Assembly (NCBI RefSeq): GCF_018555435.2
Contig: NZ_JAFEJT020000017.1
Span: 1 to 51,370, forward strand
Origin: Bifidobacterium amazonense
GTDB lineage: Bacteria; Actinomycetota; Actinomycetes; Actinomycetales; Bifidobacteriaceae
Reading direction: 5' to 3'
Length of the DNA stretch: 51,370 nt
Shown here one piece after another: positions 1-8,470 of the stretch. The notes beneath the pieces are model-generated. The model was given only the letters and a program-made list of their open reading frames with translations. It was not told the origin of the DNA and did not search any database. Position numbers and translations under genes: made by a program. Every line of letters begins with the position of its first letter. Positions within the stretch are counted from its first letter, which is position 1.

Positions 1-570
1 AGGTATAGTTCCTACGAGGGCGAGACGACGCCGGCTCCCGCCAATCTCGTCGACCGGGACTTCACGGCCGAGCGTCCGAACGAGAAGTGGCTGACGGACA
101 TCAGCGAGATCAAGGCCAGGGACGGGAAGGTGTACCTCTCGCCGATGATCGACTGCTTCGATGGCAAGATCGTCGCATACACCGCCGGCTTCAGCCCCAA
201 CGCGGAGCTGGCCAACCGGATGCTGGAGAAAGCGGCCTCGACGCTGCCAGGGAACGCGCGTCCCCTGGTGCATTCCGACCGTGGATGCCATTACCGGTGG
301 CCCGGATGGCTCGGGCTCATGGAACGCTTCGGGCTGACGCGCTCCATGAGCGCGAAGGGCTGTTCGCCGGACAACGCGGCCGCGGAGGGATTCTTCGGCA
401 GGATGAAGACCGAGGCGGTCTACCCCGAGAAGTGGGAGGAACACACCCGCAACGAGGTGCTCGCCTTGGTCGATGAGTACATACGCTGGTACAACCACGA
501 GCGCATCAAACAGTCGCTTGGTTGGATGAGCCCGGTACAATACCGTCAAAGCCAAGGAATGGCTGCGTGA
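1..570 (+). CDS. IS3-family transposase (OrfB, rve/DDE domain), 5' end outside window
   Basis: The reading frame is open from base 1, so only the C-terminal ~189 residues are seen. They form a retroviral-type integrase core: TDIS holds the first Asp, HSDRG the second, and NAAAEGFFGRMKTE the catalytic Glu. The usual IS3/IS150 ending around YNHERIKQSLGWMSP follows. This half of the catalytic domain looks intact. The enzyme would cut and join DNA ends of its own insertion sequence. OrfA and the left inverted repeat lie outside the window, so activity cannot be judged. The right terminal repeat cannot be fixed without the left one; the 200 bases after the stop hold no gene. Confidence 0.9.
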   Translation, partial: RYSSYEGETTPAPANLVDRDFTAERPNEKWLTDISEIKARDGKVYLSPMIDCFDGKIVAYTAGFSPNAELANRMLEKAASTLPGNARPLVHSDRGCHYRWPGWLGLMERFGLTRSMSAKGCSPDNAAAEGFFGRMKTEAVYPEKWEEHTRNEVLALVDEYIRWYNHERIKQSLGWMSPVQYRQSQGMAA

Positions 571-768
571 TTATCTCCAAGAAAATGTCCGCAGCCCCTA
601 ACGCCCGAATTCTTGCGCACTTTGGTCTGGCCTTGAGATAGGGGCATGGCCCGTGTCCTGTGTACGTTTTTCTGTCGCCAAACAAGATGAACCGCGATTG
701 GAAAGCAGGACACGAAGCCATGTCACATCGGATGTATAAAGATTGACCATGCAGGGTGCCCATCCGTG

Positions 769-1845
769 TCACAGCCGACGTATGGAATCGCGCATCACCG
801 GAGGACAGTCGATGCGGATGGTTCTCGAAAATCCCGCACGATCGGGGGATTCTACGTCTTCCAGCAGCATCTTCACCCCGACCACGCCAAGCTCATAATG
901 AGGCAGTTGCACCGTTGACAACGGCGGCGACATATGCGCGGCAATGACCTCCTGGTTGTCGAACCCGACCACTGAAAGATCATCGGGGATCCGCAGACCA
1001 CGATCACGCAACGCATCGTATAATCCCATGGCCACACGGTCATTATGACAGCACACACCGGTCGCCCCGGTCTGCACCACCTGCTCGGCGATTCGCATGC
1101 CGCCTTCTTGATACGGCATGGTGTCGAACATCAGACTCTCGTCCGCGGGGATGCCAGCCTCCTCAAGTGCCGCAAGATATCCGGCGCGTCGCCCCGTTCG
1201 GGCGGGTGAGATGCTGGTCGAATTCACAAAGGCGATTCGCCGATGCCCGGCATCGATCAGCATCTGCGCCGCGGCCTTGCCGCCACGGAATTCATCCGGG
1301 ACCACCGCCGTGACCTCGCTGTTCGGATCGCTGCAATTCACCAGTACCGTGGTGACCTGCGTCAGCTCCGGCGGCATGGTGATCTCATGGTGGTACCACG
1401 TCGAGTAGATGACACCGCTGACGTTGTGCTCCATGAATTCCTCGATGGCACGACGCTCAAGGTCACGGTCGCCCTCGGTGTTGGCGATCAACAGTACATA
1501 TCCACGCTTCCAGGCCTCTTCCTGAGCGCCATGGATGATCTGTCCCGCGAACGGTGTCGTCGCGATGGAATCCGCCACCAGACCGATGAAATTCGATCGT
1601 CCGCGAGCCAGTCCCTGCGCCAGGGTGTTCGGCCGATATCCCAACTCATCGATGGCCTTGAGCACTCGGGCGCGCGCGTCCTTGCCGATGCGCGCGCCCG
1701 GCTTATGGTTCATGACCAACGACACCGTGGATACCGAGGTTCCGGCCGCCGCGGCCACATCCTTCAACGTCACGGAGGAACGTTTCCCGTTCTTCCGCTC
1801 CCGCGAGTTCTCAGATGCGGGGTCTGCTATTCGCTGCACTGCCAT
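769..1845 (-). CDS. LacI-family transcriptional regulator of the sugar operon
   Basis: A 358-residue protein. The N-terminal LacI helix-turn-helix (VTLKDVAAAAGTSVSTVSLV, roughly residues 25-45) is followed by a hinge with LAQGLARGRSNFIGLV and a periplasmic-binding-like sugar-sensing domain ending near RIDCPPVMRDS. The start is supported by an AAGGGA Shine-Dalgarno. It begins three bases after the second permease gene, so it is the last gene of the GH32-SBP-permease operon. It probably represses that operon through the operator-like sites near 6678-6697 and 6767-6786, with a fructose-containing or related sugar as inducer. The inducer is inference; the family is clear. Confidence 0.92.
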   Translation of the reverse strand: MAVQRIADPASENSRERKNGKRSSVTLKDVAAAAGTSVSTVSLVMNHKPGARIGKDARARVLKAIDELGYRPNTLAQGLARGRSNFIGLVADSIATTPFAGQIIHGAQEEAWKRGYVLLIANTEGDRDLERRAIEEFMEHNVSGVIYSTWYHHEITMPPELTQVTTVLVNCSDPNSEVTAVVPDEFRGGKAAAQMLIDAGHRRIAFVNSTSISPARTGRRAGYLAALEEAGIPADESLMFDTMPYQEGGMRIAEQVVQTGATGVCCHNDRVAMGLYDALRDRGLRIPDDLSVVGFDNQEVIAAHMSPPLSTVQLPHYELGVVGVKMLLEDVESPDRAGFSRTIRIDCPPVMRDSIRRL

Positions 1846-1848
1846 CGA

Positions 1849-2760
1849 TCATCCCTTGGTCGCGCCACCTTCCAGGCCTTGGATCATAGCCTTGTTCAAG
1901 ACCAGGAACACCAACATCAATGGTGTAATTGTGACACAAACGGCGGCAAAAGTAGCAGTCCAGTCCGTGTTGCCCATCGCCCCGATGTAGTTCTGCAAGC
2001 CAAGCGGAATGGTCTTCAGATCATCGGTTAGCACGAAGGTGTTCGCGAAGATGAATTCATTCCAGATGAAGATGCTGTTGACCAGCACCACCGTCACGAT
2101 CGTGTTGAGCGACAGTGGCAGTGTGATCTGCGCGAAGATGCGGTACGGGCCGGCGCCGTCGATCGATGCGGCCTCATAGGTCTCCGAGGGAATGTACTGG
2201 TAGAACGAGCTGAACAGGAACACCGACATCGGTATCGAGAAACCGGCCAGCGGGATGATCATCGACCAATACGTATCCAGTAGACCGACCTGCGAATAAT
2301 CGATGAACAACGGCACCAGCGAGATCTGCACGGGCACGATGATGCCCATCATGAAGATCATGCGGATAATCTTGCCGCCCTTGAATCGCAGCACTTGCAA
2401 AGCGTATGCCGCCATCATGCCGAGAATCACGATGAAGAAGTTCGAGCCGAAGGTCACGATGACGCTGTTCAGGATATACCGACCAAGGTTTCCCGATTCA
2501 AAGGCACGTGCATAATTATCGAGCGTGAACTGCTGCGGTATGCCGAACGGATCCCCCGCAGCGAAATCATGCTCCGTGCGCACGCTGGTGATGAACAGCC
2601 ATAGCAGCGGATACACCTGAATTACCATGATGATCGCGATCAGCACCCACGTGATAATACGATGCACCGTGATACGCCGATGATGCCGATATCCTTCCAC
2701 GTTATTGAAGGATTGCTTATACCAGGATCTCATGCTCGGCAACGATTCCACACCCGTCAT
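1849..2760 (-). CDS. Carbohydrate ABC transporter permease, MalG type
   Basis: A 303-residue inner-membrane permease of the CUT1 family. An N-terminal membrane helix (residues ~33-53, ITWVLIAIIMVIQVYPLLWL) precedes five more. The EAA loop motif EAASIDGAGPYRIFAQITLP is present for contact with the ABC ATPase. The chosen ATG overlaps the stop of the upstream permease as ATGA; a longer frame runs back into that gene but is only its shadow. No ATPase is encoded in the cluster. As in other bifidobacterial CUT1 systems, a shared MsiK-type ATPase encoded elsewhere probably energises it (inference). Confidence 0.93.
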   Translation of the reverse strand: MTGVESLPSMRSWYKQSFNNVEGYRHHRRITVHRIITWVLIAIIMVIQVYPLLWLFITSVRTEHDFAAGDPFGIPQQFTLDNYARAFESGNLGRYILNSVIVTFGSNFFIVILGMMAAYALQVLRFKGGKIIRMIFMMGIIVPVQISLVPLFIDYSQVGLLDTYWSMIIPLAGFSIPMSVFLFSSFYQYIPSETYEAASIDGAGPYRIFAQITLPLSLNTIVTVVLVNSIFIWNEFIFANTFVLTDDLKTIPLGLQNYIGAMGNTDWTATFAAVCVTITPLMLVFLVLNKAMIQGLEGGATKG

Positions 2761-3629
2761 TCGTCCACCTTCCTTTTCATCAGTCCGAAGATCAATCCGA
2801 CCGCGACCAGGCATTCGACCACGATGAACACCGACATCGCGCTGGCATACCCGTAATTCGTGTTCGTGAACGCGGTACGGTACATGTACGTGGTCACGAG
2901 CTGCCCATGGCGGCCATTCGACAGCAGGTAGGGGATATCGAAGCCACGCAACGCATATGTCACGGCCATGACCACCGTGGTGATCCACACCGGCCGAATG
3001 TACGGGAAACGAATCTTGGCGAACAGCTGCCATTCGTTGACACCGTCGAGTTTGGCCGCCTCCTCGATCTCGGCCAGGATCGACATGAACGCGGCGTAGA
3101 TGATGAGCATGTACAGACCGGAGAACCGCCAGCCTTCCGGGACGGACACTGCCGCAAGCACCGTATGGGTGTCGGACAGCCACGGCCTTGCCAGATCACC
3201 AAGCCCGACCACTTGCAGCAACCGGTTCAGTAGGCCCACCGGATCCATCGAATAGATGCGCTGGAACAGGAAACCGATGGCGACGGTCGAGATCACCGCC
3301 GGCAACAGGTACAGCGTCTTGATGACTTCACGGCCACGAGTGAGCTGCATGAGCAATGTGGCGACCAGTAATGCGCCACCGAGCTGCAATACCAGACAGA
3401 TCATCATGTAGATCATGGAGTTGCCGAACGCTTGCCAGAACACCGCGTCACCAGCAAACATCTTGGCATAGTTACCCAGACCGACGAATTGCATGTCGCT
3501 GATGCCGTCCCACTCAAAGAAGCTGAGAAACAGCGACTGGATCACCGGCATCAGCACACCGAGGCCATAGAACAGCAACGGCGGCAAAAGGAATATCAAC
3601 ACTGATTTTTTCGAACGATACGGCAGCAT
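2757..3629 (-). CDS. Carbohydrate ABC transporter permease, MalF type
   Basis: A 290-residue permease starting MLPYRSKK, with an AAGGAG Shine-Dalgarno six bases upstream; this favours it over the ATG five codons earlier. The first helix is LIFLLPPLLFYGLGVLMPVI. The EAA motif is seen as EEAAKLDGVNEWQLFAKIRFP. It pairs with the downstream MalG-type permease, with which it shares a four-base overlap, to form the channel for the sugar delivered by the lipoprotein encoded upstream. Substrate specificity cannot be read from the sequence; the neighbouring GH32-like enzyme suggests a fructoside. Confidence 0.93.
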   Translation of the reverse strand: MLPYRSKKSVLIFLLPPLLFYGLGVLMPVIQSLFLSFFEWDGISDMQFVGLGNYAKMFAGDAVFWQAFGNSMIYMMICLVLQLGGALLVATLLMQLTRGREVIKTLYLLPAVISTVAIGFLFQRIYSMDPVGLLNRLLQVVGLGDLARPWLSDTHTVLAAVSVPEGWRFSGLYMLIIYAAFMSILAEIEEAAKLDGVNEWQLFAKIRFPYIRPVWITTVVMAVTYALRGFDIPYLLSNGRHGQLVTTYMYRTAFTNTNYGYASAMSVFIVVECLVAVGLIFGLMKRKVDE

Positions 3630-3730
3630 GGAGGCTCCTTGCAATCTTGGAAGGCGGCGGGAGATGACCGTTGCAATGGCAGTGCTTTGGGTAACCGGCC
3701 ATCCCCTGCCGACATATATATTCGCGAGCG

Positions 3731-5074
3731 TTACTCGGCGAAGGCTTTCGGACCGTTCTCAGCGATGACTCCGTCCATCGTGTCGATGAACTCGTCCACG
3801 CTCACATCGCCCTGCACCAGCAGCACCAGTTCCTGCTGGAGTCGGGTGTTCGAGGTCGAGTCAAGCTGAGTGTCCCACGGCATCGCGGTAACATCGCCGA
3901 CATTGTCCGATTCATCCACCACGCGCTGGTAGAGATCCGTGGCATTGCTTGGCAGCGTGGTGCCATCACCGGTAGTGGGGTTGACCTGGCCGGTGGCTCC
4001 ATACACCTTCGGGTACTGCTCAAGCGCATACTTCAGGAAGTCGCGAACAAGCGGGTCATATCCCTTGGTGTTGACGGCCATGCCGATACCGGACGGCGCA
4101 ACATACTCGTTCTGCGTTGTGGCACCTCCATCGGTGACCGGTAGCAGGAAGTAGTCGATCTGATCGCGCACCGAGGCGTCCAAATCTTCGGTGCCCAGCG
4201 TCGGCAGATCCCACGAGCCGGTGTTGTAGATCGCCGCTTTACCGGAAGTGAACAGTGCCTGCGCATCCGCATATCCAGTGGAGGAGAAGCCTTCCTGGAA
4301 GCAGCCCGACGATCCGAGGTCGGCCATCCATTGCACGGCCTTCCGGCCGGTCTCATCCGACAACTTGGCCTCGCCCTTCTTGAGCTTCTTGATGTAGTCA
4401 TTGCCACTCTCCCGGAACGGGTAGTAGGCCATGAACCTCTCCAGCGGCCACATATCCTGGCCGTCCATGGTGATCGGAGTGATACCGGCCTTATTGAGCG
4501 CGGCACACATCTGAGGTATGTCGTCAAGCGTCTTGGGGATGTCCACTCCCGCCTTGGCGAGCAGCGCCTTGTTGTAGAAGAACACCTCCACCTGAGATTC
4601 AAACGGCACCATATACAACGAGCCATCATCAAAACGCTGGTAGTCCAAGGCGGACGTGCGATAGTCATCGTACAGACCCATGTCCTTCAGCATCGCCTCG
4701 ACGTCCACCATGCTGCCTTTCTTCGCCAGCTTCGCGGCGAACGGCGTGGCATCGATGTCGAAGAGCTCCGGCAACTTGTTGGCGGCGGCAAGCGTCTCCA
4801 GTTTCTGGATGTAAGACGGTCGGTCTGGCGTGGTGATGAACTTCAGCTCAAATCCTTCGTGATCCTTCGCGTAGTCCGCGGCGATCTGCTTCATCGCCGT
4901 GATCACGCCACCGTCCACCGGGCGGGACAGCAGCCACGATATCTCGTGCGGTTTGATCTCGCCTTCGGGATTCACATCGTCCGGTTTCACTGAGGACGTA
5001 CTGGTTCCGCACCCGGACAGTACCAGCGCAGCAGCGGCCAATACGGATACGGCCAGCGTTTTCATGGTTCGCAT
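3731..5074 (-). CDS. Sugar-binding lipoprotein of the ABC transporter
   Basis: A 447-residue extracellular solute-binding protein, family 1. The start MRTMKTLAVSVLAAAALVLS is chosen because a GGAG lies nine bases upstream; an in-frame ATG five codons earlier has no good site. The lipobox LSGC marks lipid anchoring at the Cys. The mature protein has the usual hinge and ligand features of CUT1 binding proteins (FDIDATPFAAKLAKKGSM, LFTSGKAAIYNTGSWDLP). It captures an oligosaccharide outside the membrane and hands it to the two permeases downstream. The 130 bases between it and the hydrolase gene could hold an internal promoter; none is clear. Confidence 0.93.
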   Translation of the reverse strand: MRTMKTLAVSVLAAAALVLSGCGTSTSSVKPDDVNPEGEIKPHEISWLLSRPVDGGVITAMKQIAADYAKDHEGFELKFITTPDRPSYIQKLETLAAANKLPELFDIDATPFAAKLAKKGSMVDVEAMLKDMGLYDDYRTSALDYQRFDDGSLYMVPFESQVEVFFYNKALLAKAGVDIPKTLDDIPQMCAALNKAGITPITMDGQDMWPLERFMAYYPFRESGNDYIKKLKKGEAKLSDETGRKAVQWMADLGSSGCFQEGFSSTGYADAQALFTSGKAAIYNTGSWDLPTLGTEDLDASVRDQIDYFLLPVTDGGATTQNEYVAPSGIGMAVNTKGYDPLVRDFLKYALEQYPKVYGATGQVNPTTGDGTTLPSNATDLYQRVVDESDNVGDVTAMPWDTQLDSTSNTRLQQELVLLVQGDVSVDEFIDTMDGVIAENGPKAFAE

Positions 5075-5221
5075 CGTAATCATCTCCATTGATTGATCAG
5101 ATTTGTTGTTTACGAGTATGTATGTGGTTGGATGTTGTTCGAGACGACCGGTATCGCCTGATGTCTACGTAGGGGTAGCGGCACCTCCCTTTCCAAGGAA
5201 CGCGGCCATTGCCGGGAACCT

Positions 5222-6664
5222 TTACTTCGTCTCTTCCGTATTCCTGGTGAGGACCGCGAAATCAGAGAAGCGGGTTACGCCGTCATTGGAGAACACGCCG
5301 AACGATGATCCCCATGATGTTTCCAGACGCGTGCTCAACATGACATCCTGATCGAGATTCACTACGCAGATATCATCTTCGATGATGATGTCAAATTCAT
5401 GCCTTCCCACCGGCAGATCGCACGGTCTTTCCAATTCGACGGCAAAGGGAACATCACCGGAAATCTGCCATTGCTCGCCGCCGGTCCGAGGTCTCGGCCA
5501 CCGATCCACCACCATACGGCTACGCTTGGGCTCAAACCGGATGATATGGCCAAGGTCGCCGTCCTTGCTGGCCTTCACGATCACTCCGGCATCGGCACGA
5601 TCCTCGCCGATCTCGAACGTGCCGTGCAGCAACGCGCATCGTGGCACATCGAGGTCGAACATCTTCGCATCATATCCGTCCGAGCGCCCCACGGCATGGT
5701 TCCCCACGTCGTTCCACATCAGATCGGAGAAGGCGGACTTGACTTCATGGGGAATACGGAACGACAACGAACCGTCTGCGTTCTGTGTTCCCTCCGACAC
5801 CGACATGGTGCCGGCCCATTGCCAGGCACCCTCATCGGATTCCCCGATACGGCTGGGGATCCAGCCGAAAAACAATCGTCGACCGTCGCGCTGCGCGGTC
5901 TTGGCCGCGTAAAACGCCCGACCGTCCACGCTGTCCTTGCCGCTCGAGGGAGCGACCCACGGCCCTTCCAACGAACGGGACATACGATAACGCGTCGCAA
6001 AAGCGTCTGAGAACTCCGAATACACCAGATACCACCAGCCGTTCCAGAAGAACACATCCGGGCATTCCTGCGTAATATATCGACCGGGATCCCATAACGG
6101 TTCCGCTATCTCCCAGCGAGACAGATCCTTGGATACGCACTGGGCGACCACGCCGCGCCTTCGATCGGCACCGGACGTATGCCGCGCAGCGAGCACCAGT
6201 CGCCAAATCTTCGATTCCTCATCCCAGAACACGAACGGGTCACGCCAGTCGCTCTGCTCATACCCTACGGGAGCGCCGAAGATATCCGCAGGAATCTTAT
6301 GCCATGTCGCCATGCCGTCTTCACTCACCGCATGCATCACCCGCTGCAGGGGCAGACCGTTGTCACCGCAATGACGTGGATTATGACCGGTATAGAACAG
6401 GTGATGACGACCATCATGGTCTTTGACTACGCTGCCGGTATACGCGTTGAAATCCGGATCCTGAGCCGTGCCGTGCACCAAACGATCGCCGCGGTCCTCA
6501 TAATGCACAAAGTCCTTGGTCGTCACCAATCGCCAGCTCATTCCCTCGCGTGGGGATTCCCTACGCTCATGTAGGTAGAACAGATGGAACTCCTCCCCTT
6601 CGCAGTAGGGAATGACGTCGCCCACCCATCCTTCGGCCGGTTTATAGAAGATCGTATTATTCAT
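5222..6664 (-). CDS. Glycoside hydrolase family 32-like (beta-fructosidase-like)
   Basis: A 480-residue cytoplasmic enzyme without signal peptide, first gene of the sugar operon. The five-bladed propeller motifs are visible: GWVGDVIPY at ~12-20 replaces the usual WMNDPNG but keeps the Asp at position 16, the RDP triad is at 141-143, and the EC motif with the acid/base Glu is at 200-201. A C-terminal beta-sandwich (~residues 330-480) follows. The known family hydrolyses terminal fructose from sucrose, fructo-oligosaccharides, inulin or levan; the divergent first motif makes the exact substrate uncertain. The start is the ATG at MNNTIFYKP; a TTG 11 codons upstream is possible but lacks a ribosome-binding site. 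Confidence 0.85.
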   Translation of the reverse strand: MNNTIFYKPAEGWVGDVIPYCEGEEFHLFYLHERRESPREGMSWRLVTTKDFVHYEDRGDRLVHGTAQDPDFNAYTGSVVKDHDGRHHLFYTGHNPRHCGDNGLPLQRVMHAVSEDGMATWHKIPADIFGAPVGYEQSDWRDPFVFWDEESKIWRLVLAARHTSGADRRRGVVAQCVSKDLSRWEIAEPLWDPGRYITQECPDVFFWNGWWYLVYSEFSDAFATRYRMSRSLEGPWVAPSSGKDSVDGRAFYAAKTAQRDGRRLFFGWIPSRIGESDEGAWQWAGTMSVSEGTQNADGSLSFRIPHEVKSAFSDLMWNDVGNHAVGRSDGYDAKMFDLDVPRCALLHGTFEIGEDRADAGVIVKASKDGDLGHIIRFEPKRSRMVVDRWPRPRTGGEQWQISGDVPFAVELERPCDLPVGRHEFDIIIEDDICVVNLDQDVMLSTRLETSWGSSFGVFSNDGVTRFSDFAVLTRNTEETK

Positions 6665-6677
6665 TTCCTTAGCTTCT

Positions 6678-6697
6678 TTGCTAAAGCGTTTGATCAA
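6678..6697. promoter_or_regulatory. LacI-type operator candidate at the GH32 gene start
   Basis: TTGCTAAAGCGTTTGATCAA is an imperfect palindrome centred on CG, as LacI-family operators usually are. It lies just downstream of the -10 box, where a bound repressor would block transcription. The cognate regulator would be the LacI protein at the end of this operon. Binding is inferred. Confidence 0.55.
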
Positions 6698-6707
6698 TGT
6701 GATAGTT

Positions 6708-6738
6708 ATATTAGATCACCAAAAATCAACCTTGTCAA
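6708..6738 (-). promoter_or_regulatory. Promoter of the sugar operon
   Basis: On the minus strand a perfect TTGACA (-35) is followed after 19 bases by TAATAT (-10). The downstream operator candidate overlaps the start of the transcript. This would drive the hydrolase, binding protein, permeases and regulator as one unit. Confidence 0.5.
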
Positions 6739-6766
6739 CAAGCACATCGTAGGAAATACGACCCTA

Positions 6767-6786
6767 TTGATAAAACGCTTCATCTA
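6767..6786. promoter_or_regulatory. Second LacI-type operator candidate, upstream of the promoter
   Basis: TTGATAAAACGCTTCATCTA shares the centre and outer bases of the site at 6678-6697. Its left arm TTGATAAAACG resembles TTGATCAAACG of the first site. Centres are about 90 bases apart, compatible with looping between two operators. A further CG-centred half-site follows at ~6785-6800. Confidence 0.45.
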
Positions 6787-6957
6787 TAAGCGTTTCGACC
6801 CGACACGCCGATGGAAGAGAGTCGCCCATCCTCCTATCGACAAATCATCAAACTGTTTTGACGCTCCTATCAAACCGGTATAACTTAAAAGTTAACGGCA
6901 CCATTCTGGACGGCAGAGAGTATTCCGGCGGTCGATTGCCACAGGAGAGCATACGCA

Positions 6958-7118
6958 TGGTCAAGGAAGCGAATGCGACTCTGCAATTGGATCTGGGAAC
7001 ACGACTTGATGATCTGTACGATCAGCCTCATAGGGAGATGGACAACGAGAGCGGTACGCTGGTCATCATCCGTGATGCTGATTCCTCGGAATGGCATTTC
7101 TTCGAATGTCTGATCTGA
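6958..7118 (+). CDS. Small hypothetical protein or remnant
   Basis: A 53-residue frame starting MVKEANATLQLDLG, with an AGGAGA eight bases before the ATG. The frame stays open upstream to a TTG at 6858 (86 residues), so this could equally be the 3' end of a decayed gene. It ends 12 bases before the next gene in the same direction. No family is recognised; the sequence is acidic (REMDNESGTLVIIRDADSSE) and soluble-looking. Confidence 0.35.
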
Positions 7119-7129
7119 AAGGATCTTCC

Positions 7130-7474
7130 ATGAAGTATCTGCTTATCATCGATATGCTGCCCACATACGGGCTATTGTGCTACCTGCTGGTTAGCATTTG
7201 CATCACGCTGGCGTTTCGCTGGCTTGCGCATGCGTGCGAAGACCGGCGACGACTGCGTTTCACCGTCATCGCACTGCTGATCGGTTCGTTGCTCGTTGCC
7301 CTGCTTGCTGGTTGTGCGTACACCATCGCTATGCCATATGCACAACCGGACATGGTTGATTTCTATCGTGCATACCGTCCCGCCGTGTTGGTGTTCCTCA
7401 CGGGATTGTTCTGTGTGCAGTCCGTGTTCGGTGTCGCCGCCGTGCAAGCGCCCCGTAAACGACATAATGTCTGA
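7130..7474 (+). CDS. Small membrane protein, three predicted helices
   Basis: A 114-residue protein starting MKYLLIIDMLPTYG with AAAGGA six bases upstream. Hydrophobic helices are at about residues 10-28, 42-64 and 83-104. No family is recognised. It lies between a small open frame and an SdpI-like gene, same strand, with short gaps, and is likely cotranscribed. Such pairs of small membrane proteins beside SdpI-type proteins sometimes act in toxin sensing or immunity; here that is only suggestion. Confidence 0.65.
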   Translation: MKYLLIIDMLPTYGLLCYLLVSICITLAFRWLAHACEDRRRLRFTVIALLIGSLLVALLAGCAYTIAMPYAQPDMVDFYRAYRPAVLVFLTGLFCVQSVFGVAAVQAPRKRHNV

Positions 7475-7487
7475 AAGGATTCGAGAT

Positions 7488-7865
7488 ATGCTTCTTTGTC
7501 TGATCGGTTTATTCCTGCCGATAGTCCGGTGGTGCTTCTCCATGTATGGGTTCGCGAAGAACGGTCAATTGGAGAGGAATTATCAGGTCGGCATCAAGAC
7601 CCGCTGGACCATCGCCTCGGACGAAACATGGGAATACATACACCGCAAGTATGCGTTCGTGTTCCTCGGCTGTGGTGTTCTGACCACTCTGATGCCATTA
7701 GACGTACTGGTCGGCATGATTGCAACCCGTGACATTAATACCATGAACATGATCTGGTGGTGGATGCTTCTTGCACTTGCCGCCATGCTTGTTGCTTGGC
7801 TTGTCGCATGCGGCACCATCGCGAATTTCGACGCAAAAAGGCATTACCTGGAATCGAACATATGA
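7488..7865 (+). CDS. SdpI-like membrane protein
   Basis: A 125-residue protein. The ATG at MLLCLIGL is preferred because AAAGGA lies eight bases upstream; an ATG seven codons earlier is also in frame. The hallmark of the SdpI/YfhL family is seen in IKTRWTIASDETWEYIHR: a conserved Arg-Thr, Trp and His after the first helix. Two more helices follow at ~58-78 and 88-108. In Bacillus, SdpI gives immunity to the SdpC toxin and signals to a repressor; most family members are uncharacterised. No toxin partner is seen here. Confidence 0.7.
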   Translation: MLLCLIGLFLPIVRWCFSMYGFAKNGQLERNYQVGIKTRWTIASDETWEYIHRKYAFVFLGCGVLTTLMPLDVLVGMIATRDINTMNMIWWWMLLALAAMLVAWLVACGTIANFDAKRHYLESNI

Positions 7866-7889
7866 AGATATTCAGAAGGAAGGATAGGC

Positions 7890-8378
7890 ATGACGATTCG
7901 TATCGCTCCGATCGAACCTCGATGGTTCGAGGAGAAGGCGCAAGTGCAGTCGCAAACATGGCGGGAACTCAACCAGGGCAAGATTCCGCAGGAGATCGTG
8001 GATGCCATCACCCCGCAGTTCGCGTTGAAACTCACCGAAGCCCACGCCAAGAACTCCGATCAGGTCACCCTAGTGGCGCTTGGCGACGATCATGTGATCG
8101 GGTTCGCGGAACTGCTGCGCACGCCGCGTCCGCCGATCGACCGTCCCGAAGCGGCGGAACTGGCCTCATTGTACGTGTTGCAAGACCGGCATCGGCACGG
8201 CGTCGGACGCATGCTAGTCGAAGCGGGCAAACAGGCCACCGGCAATGACCGGCTCGCGTTGTGGGTCGCCGGGTTCAACGCCAATGCGCAGGGCTTCTAC
8301 CGGCACATCGGCTTCCACGAGACCGGTCTCACCCAAACCGAGGACATGGGACCGGAACTCGAAATGATTAACTACTGA
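7890..8378 (+). CDS. GNAT-family N-acetyltransferase
   Basis: A 162-residue protein with the GNAT core: the acceptor-side fold runs from residue 1, the beta-4 strand is AAELASLYVL, and the acetyl-CoA loop QDRHRHGVGRMLVEAG fits the Q/R-x-x-G-x-G/A motif. A C-terminal FYRHIGFHETG is typical. The start has a GGAAGGA upstream. The acceptor substrate is unknown. It follows the SdpI-like gene by 24 bases in the same direction and may share its transcript. Confidence 0.88.
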   Translation: MTIRIAPIEPRWFEEKAQVQSQTWRELNQGKIPQEIVDAITPQFALKLTEAHAKNSDQVTLVALGDDHVIGFAELLRTPRPPIDRPEAAELASLYVLQDRHRHGVGRMLVEAGKQATGNDRLALWVAGFNANAQGFYRHIGFHETGLTQTEDMGPELEMINY

Positions 8379-8470
8379 CGAACTACTAATGGAACTGTAA
8401 ACGGCGTCAAGCACATCGGTATGGGACGAGTGGCACAGGGCTCCATCGTTCTTTGACGCAGGCAACTACA

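Noticed and set aside
571..768. Right inverted repeat of the IS3-type element
   Set aside because: The left end is outside the window, so no terminal repeat can be matched.
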